Shown piece after piece: positions 59,982 through 64,000 of a stretch of 64,000 bases of DNA. Position numbers and translations under genes: made by a program. Numbering within the stretch: position 1 is the first letter of the stretch; each line of letters begins with the position of its first letter. Where the stretch lies: positions 62,001-126,000 of the forward strand of contig DASTGN010000003.1 in assembly GCA_035719105.1 (NCBI GenBank). Reading direction: 5' to 3'. The DNA comes from UBA8389 sp035719105. GTDB taxonomy: Bacteria > Bacteroidota > Bacteroidia > Bacteroidales > UBA1402. A model generated the notes under the pieces. That model saw nothing but the letters and a program-made list of their open reading frames with translations. It was not told the DNA's origin and did no database searches.

Positions 59982-61196
59982 TTACATCGACTTTAACTTC
60001 TTGTCCATTTCCTGATATTTGGCATCCATATCCAAATTATAGTAAATTCCTCTCAAAGCTATCACATAGTCGCGTTCGTTCGGATTCAACTGATACGCTT
60101 TTTCAAAATAAGGCAACGGCAATTGGAAACTGGATTTCAACTTAGCCTTCTCTTGTTTGTATTTCTTATCGTCGCGAATAGTGTTGATGGCAGTCAAATC
60201 TTCAACAGCTTTGTTGTAGTAAATTCGACCCATATTTCCCAATGCTTCAGCAAAATTCGGATCTAAATCAATGGATTGTTGGTAGCATTTCTTAGCTTCT
60301 TCAATATTTGAAGTTTCAAGAAGTCTCCCCTTTACATTCCATAAAACAGCGCCTTTCGGTTCCAAATCAATGGCAGCGTTAATCCATGTCAACGCTTCAT
60401 CCATCTTGTTTTGATTGATGTAATAGTTTATCAAACTACGAACATAATACGATTCCTGAGGAAACTTCTGAGTGCCTAACTTAAACATTCTGAGCATGTT
60501 GGCTGTGTCTTTCAACTGTGAATAATCATCACATAAGCGAGAATAAATCCATTTGGAATCCATCGTATCTTTTACCTTCTCATAATATTTCACAGCTAAT
60601 GCGGGCATTTCAGCTTGGGTGGCACAAAGACCGCAATAATATGTAATCAAAGGAATCAAAGTGTCCTTTTCCAAGCCAAGACCTTGCATCGGAGAGAAAT
60701 TCGGAAAGCTGATATAGGTATCAAAGAATTTCAAAGCATTTTTATAATCCTTTAATTCATAATAATAAGATCCGCCGTCTGTAAATCCACGTTGAAGTTC
60801 TTTAACCTTCTCAACAATCTTATTGTGGTATTTCGGAGCAATTTTGCCCTTTGCGTTGGGCAATTTATCCAAAGAGTCTGCACCAAGGTAATATTTCAAA
60901 GCATTGTCGATGCTGGAGGCCATCAACGCTCTGTCGCCTTTCTTTTGTGTCCACTCTATTTTTTGTTGATCTGCATAAATAGCATTGAAAACATCGCCGG
61001 CAACAAACCAGGTTGCTGCGTCATTTTTGGTTGTTGAATCCTTCAAAGCCAATAAAATGGCTTCTTTGGCACCCTTATAGTCCGGTTGTTCCGCTTGAAG
61101 GATTTTTGCTTTTGCTTTTGCAACATTTTTCTTTTGCGCAAACGAACTCCCTCCTACCAGAAGCAGTGCAGATAGCAAAAAAATGATCTTTTTCAT
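59982..61196 (-). CDS. secreted tetratricopeptide-repeat protein
   Basis: 404 aa. A Sec signal (FLLSALLLVGGSSFAQ) leads to a periplasmic or outer-membrane protein built of TPR-type helices: ALKYYLGADSLDK; GGSYYYELKDYKNALKFFDTYI; AVLWNVKGRLLETSNIEEAKKCYQQSIDLDPNFAEALGNMGRIYYNKA; PYFEKAYQLNPNERDY. No catalytic domain. It lies 32 bases after gyrA and is transcribed with it, as often seen in this phylum. Partner unknown. Confidence 0.85.
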   Translation of the reverse strand: MKKIIFLLSALLLVGGSSFAQKKNVAKAKAKILQAEQPDYKGAKEAILLALKDSTTKNDAATWFVAGDVFNAIYADQQKIEWTQKKGDRALMASSIDNALKYYLGADSLDKLPNAKGKIAPKYHNKIVEKVKELQRGFTDGGSYYYELKDYKNALKFFDTYISFPNFSPMQGLGLEKDTLIPLITYYCGLCATQAEMPALAVKYYEKVKDTMDSKWIYSRLCDDYSQLKDTANMLRMFKLGTQKFPQESYYVRSLINYYINQNKMDEALTWINAAIDLEPKGAVLWNVKGRLLETSNIEEAKKCYQQSIDLDPNFAEALGNMGRIYYNKAVEDLTAINTIRDDKKYKQEKAKLKSSFQLPLPYFEKAYQLNPNERDYVIALRGIYYNLDMDAKYQEMDKKLKSM

Positions 61197-61228
61197 TGTT
61201 GTATTTTTAAATGAATAAAATAATTAAG

Positions 61229-63772
61229 TTACTCTTTTTCAGAATCTTGTATTGTATTTTCAAACTTGTTATCGGGTGATTCCAACGCGTCGGTCAAAAC
61301 TTCAGGAATTTCCTCCTCTTCCGATTCCGACACGACCTTGCAAACAGATGCGATTTGATCGTGACGTTTTTCCAAATTAATTAGACGAACACCTTGAGTG
61401 GCACGACCCATGATTCGGAAATCAGAAACTTTCACACGAATCGTAATACCCGATTTGTTAATGATCATCAAATCATTTTCATCAGTTACGCTTTTGATCG
61501 AAACCAATTTACCTGTTTTTTCAGTAATATTCAGTGTCTTAACACCTTTGCCACTACGGTTGGTAACACGGTAATCGTCAATTTTCGAGCGTTTTCCATA
61601 ACCCTGTTCAGATACAACCATGATGGATTCTGTTTCAGGATCCTTGATGCAAATCATACCAACGACTTCATCTTGACCATCTTCATCCAAGGTCATCCCG
61701 CGAACACCAGTGGCTGTACGGCCCATCACACGAACGGCATTTTCATGGAAACGAATGGCTCGACCATTTCGGTTGGCCATCAATACCTGAGTGTTGCCAT
61801 TGGTCATCCGAACACCAATAACCTGGTCATCATCACGAATGGAGATGGCGATCACCCCATTGGCGCGGGGTCTGGAATATTGTTCAAGCAGTGTTTTCTT
61901 AACGACACCTTGTTTGGTTGCAAAAATCAAATAATGAGAATTAATGAATTCCTCATCGGTTTGCAAGTTTTTGACACGAATAAAAGCGTTCACTTTATCA
62001 TCAGCATCAATATTCAGAAGATTCTGAATGGCTCGTCCCTTCGAATTCTTAGTGCCTTCCGGTATTTCATAAACCTTGAGCCAGAAACACTTACCCTTTT
62101 GTGTAAAGAACATGATGGTATTGTGCATGGAAGCAGGGTAAATGTATTCCACAAAGTCTTCGTCTCTGGTTTCGCTGCCCTTAGAACCCACTCCACCACG
62201 GTTTTGAGAGCGGAACTCACTTAACGGGGTGCGTTTGATATAACCCAAGTAGGAAATCGTAATGATCATTTCATCGTCGGAATAGAAATCCTCCGGATTG
62301 AAATCTTCTGAAGCGTAAATGATTTCCGAACGACGAGCATCACCGTATTTGGCTTTGACTTCTTCGAGCTCTTCTTTAACGATGTTCATCCTCATTTCGA
62401 GGCTATCCAGCACTTCTTTGAAATAAGCGATTTTCTGCATCAACGCTTCGTACTCGTTGCGCAGTTTGTCCATTTCAAGTCCAGTAAGCTGACGTAGACG
62501 CATTTCGACAATGGCACGAGACTGAATGTCAGAAAGTTCGAATTCGGCCATCAGGCGTTCACGAGCTTCGTCAGGCGATTGTGAGGAGCGAATGATAGCG
62601 ATGACACGATCAATGTTGTCGCAAGCGATGATGAGCCCCTCAAGGATGTGAGCACGCTTTTCTGCTTCGTTCAAGTCAAATTGGGTACGACGAGTCACCA
62701 CTTCATGACGGTGATTGACAAAATGCTTGATCATATCCTTGAGATTCAGCATTTTCGGACGACCGTGAACCAAAGCGATGTTGTTGACGCTGAACGATGA
62801 CTGCAGCGCCGTCATTTTATAAAGTTTGTTCAGCAAAACGTTTGAGTTCGCATCTTTCTTGACTTCCACCACAATTCGCATTCCGTCGCGGTCAGATTCG
62901 TCGTTGATGTGATAAATGCCATCAATTTTTTGATCCTTCACCAAATCTGCAATGGCAGTGATGAGTTCTGCTTTATTGACCAGATAAGGTATTTCGGTGA
63001 TGACGATCTTTTCACGGGTTCCGTCATTTTCAATATTGGCTTTGGCACGAATAACCACGCGTCCCCTACCCGTTTCAAAAGCCTCCTTTACTCCTTGATA
63101 ACCGTAAATAAAACCACCGGTGGGAAAGTCAGGGGCAATGATGTATTTCATCAATTCCGAAACCTCGATGTCGTTGTTTTCGATGTAGGCGACCATGCCG
63201 TCAACTACCTCCGATAAATTGTGGGGTGGCATATTGGTTGCCATACCGACTGCAATACCGGAAGCACCATTGACCAATAAGTTGGGTATGCGGCTTGGAA
63301 GAACGGTTGGTTCTTTCAACGTATCGTCAAAATTGAGTTGCATGTCCACCGTATCTTTTTCGATGTCCACTAGCATGTCTTCGGCAATTTTGCGAAGTCT
63401 ACTTTCGGTATAACGCATGGCAGCAGGAGAATCACCATCTACCGATCCAAAGTTACCTTGACCATCCACCATGGGATAACGCATAGACCATTCCTGAGCC
63501 AGACGAACCATCGCAAAGTAAACGGAGGAGTCGCCGTGGGGATGATATTTACCAAGTACGTCCCCTACGATTCTGGCGGATTTTTTATACGGTTTATCGG
63601 AGTTGTTGCCCAATTCGTTCATTCCAAATAAAACCCGGCGATGAACCGGTTTCAAACCGTCCCGCACGTCAGGTAGCGCGCGCGAAACGATCACAGACAT
63701 CGAATAATCAATGTAGGAAGATTTCATTTCTTCTTCAATGTTTATTCGAATAATGCGGTCTTGATCAATCAT
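61229..63772 (-). CDS. gyrA: DNA gyrase subunit A
   Basis: 847-aa type II topoisomerase subunit. It breaks and rejoins DNA through catalytic Tyr121 (AAMRYTE). The N-terminal part contains the WHD/tower domains; the C-terminal beta-pinwheel has the GyrA-box-like segment RSQNRGGVGSKGS, here with G-V-G in place of the R-G of E. coli. The quinolone region reads HPHGDSSVYF: Ser82 is kept, but the position of E. coli Asp87 is Phe86. The protein ends in an acidic tail (ESEEEEIPEVL...). First gene of a gyrA-TPR operon. Confidence 0.97.
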   Translation of the reverse strand: MIDQDRIIRINIEEEMKSSYIDYSMSVIVSRALPDVRDGLKPVHRRVLFGMNELGNNSDKPYKKSARIVGDVLGKYHPHGDSSVYFAMVRLAQEWSMRYPMVDGQGNFGSVDGDSPAAMRYTESRLRKIAEDMLVDIEKDTVDMQLNFDDTLKEPTVLPSRIPNLLVNGASGIAVGMATNMPPHNLSEVVDGMVAYIENNDIEVSELMKYIIAPDFPTGGFIYGYQGVKEAFETGRGRVVIRAKANIENDGTREKIVITEIPYLVNKAELITAIADLVKDQKIDGIYHINDESDRDGMRIVVEVKKDANSNVLLNKLYKMTALQSSFSVNNIALVHGRPKMLNLKDMIKHFVNHRHEVVTRRTQFDLNEAEKRAHILEGLIIACDNIDRVIAIIRSSQSPDEARERLMAEFELSDIQSRAIVEMRLRQLTGLEMDKLRNEYEALMQKIAYFKEVLDSLEMRMNIVKEELEEVKAKYGDARRSEIIYASEDFNPEDFYSDDEMIITISYLGYIKRTPLSEFRSQNRGGVGSKGSETRDEDFVEYIYPASMHNTIMFFTQKGKCFWLKVYEIPEGTKNSKGRAIQNLLNIDADDKVNAFIRVKNLQTDEEFINSHYLIFATKQGVVKKTLLEQYSRPRANGVIAISIRDDDQVIGVRMTNGNTQVLMANRNGRAIRFHENAVRVMGRTATGVRGMTLDEDGQDEVVGMICIKDPETESIMVVSEQGYGKRSKIDDYRVTNRSGKGVKTLNITEKTGKLVSIKSVTDENDLMIINKSGITIRVKVSDFRIMGRATQGVRLINLEKRHDQIASVCKVVSESEEEEIPEVLTDALESPDNKFENTIQDSEKE

Positions 63773-63941
63773 TTAAATATAACTTTTAAATATAATTTGT
63801 TTTTCCAATCGAGAAGGTCTACTTTACTCAAAAAGCATGCTAATGTACAGCTTTTCCCCGATTCCACCAAGGCTTTTATTAAATAAATCGGGCTAAAAAA
63901 CTGACAAATTGTCCTATGGCAAAGTATTTGAAGCGTTGCAT

Positions 63942-63971
63942 TTGAATTCCAATCGGAAATGTTTATTTTTG
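63942..63971 (+). promoter_or_regulatory. promoter of a rightward gene beyond the window
   Basis: TTG (63942-63944), 19-base spacer, TATTTTTG (63964-63971). It points out of the window; the remaining 29 bases show no start codon. The rest of 63773-63941 holds a tandem TTATATTTAAA repeat just upstream of gyrA and no gene that I can support. Confidence 0.65.
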
Positions 63972-64000
63972 AAGCGGATTCAATAGGTTCAAATTAGTAA

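Noticed and set aside
61394..62224. Open frame of 276 codons on the plus strand, antisense to gyrA
   Set aside because: It is a mirror of the strongly coding gyrA frame, has no promoter box and resembles no protein I know.
1..64000. CRISPR arrays, insertion sequences, prophage genes, rRNA genes or an origin of replication
   Set aside because: No regularly spaced repeats, transposase, integrase or phage proteins, and no rRNA sequence were seen. gyrA alone does not indicate oriC, as no dnaA or DnaA-box cluster is present.

Overview
The window looks like chromosomal DNA of a Bacteroidota bacterium, most likely class Bacteroidia. The main reasons are: (i) -7 boxes of the form TAnnTTTG, often with TTG 18-21 bases upstream, precede most transcription units on both strands; (ii) Shine-Dalgarno sequences are almost absent; (iii) the gene set is typical of the phylum: ProS of the archaeal/eukaryal type, bifunctional HisB, gyrA followed by a TPR gene, rpmB-rpmG-DUF4295-ftsY-rimO, a very long TamB, carboxypeptidase-regulatory-domain proteins and lipoprotein efflux adaptors. 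Order and genus are not determined. Gene density is high. I see no insertion sequence, phage, CRISPR array or rRNA.

Layout. 0-3.7 kb: start of a leftward gene, tRNA-Lys, tex and a divergent RluA-type pseudouridine synthase. 3.7-8 kb: Fe-type superoxide dismutase, a UvrD/PcrA helicase and nspC. 8.0-8.6 kb: a tRNA operon (Gly, Leu, Leu) that starts with a duplicated 5' half of the tRNA-Gly fused to a hairpin. 8.6-20.4 kb: acyltransferase, SBF transporter, proS, tamB, tsaD, crcB, a GH105-type hydrolase and a YjbR protein. 20.4-26.6 kb: an acyl-CoA ligase and hisGDCB, which has a clear leader-peptide attenuator (four consecutive His codons). 26.8-28.6 kb: two uncharacterised envelope proteins.

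28.6-36.7 kb: a seven-gene leftward operon for tripartite export, with three different periplasmic adaptors, a MacB-like permease, its ATPase, a TolC-like channel and an SDR enzyme. 36.8-38.2 kb: a glycerol-1-phosphate-dehydrogenase-like gene paired with a TagD-like cytidylyltransferase. 38.3-39.9 kb: a cold-shock-domain protein and a DEAD-box helicase with a long leader. 40-46.4 kb: redox genes (FMN reductase, a lipoprotein rubrerythrin), a DUF2231 membrane protein, an unknown coiled-coil membrane protein, an epimerase and a beta-helix/PDZ protein. 46.6-52 kb: a KAS III, a free Met-R-sulfoxide reductase, a nitroreductase, and a lipid operon (CDP-alcohol phosphatidyltransferase, UPF0104-type membrane protein, acyltransferase).

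52-55.4 kb: folK, an NfeD-type membrane protease and a hipBA locus. Its HipA has lost the catalytic aspartates, and four regularly spaced operator half-sites lie in front of hipB. 55.4-64 kb: rpmB-rpmG-DUF4295, ftsY-rimO, a DUF2007-Usp-Usp protein, then gyrA and a TPR protein on the opposite strand.

Best candidates for something new: the HipA pseudokinase with its operator array; the G1PDH/cytidylyltransferase pair and the CDP-alcohol transferase operon as parts of an unassigned lipid or envelope pathway; the three-adaptor exporter; and the tRNA-Gly half with hairpin. Start codons were often moved downstream of those of the longest reading frame, on the basis of promoter position, overlap with the neighbour and family N-termini.
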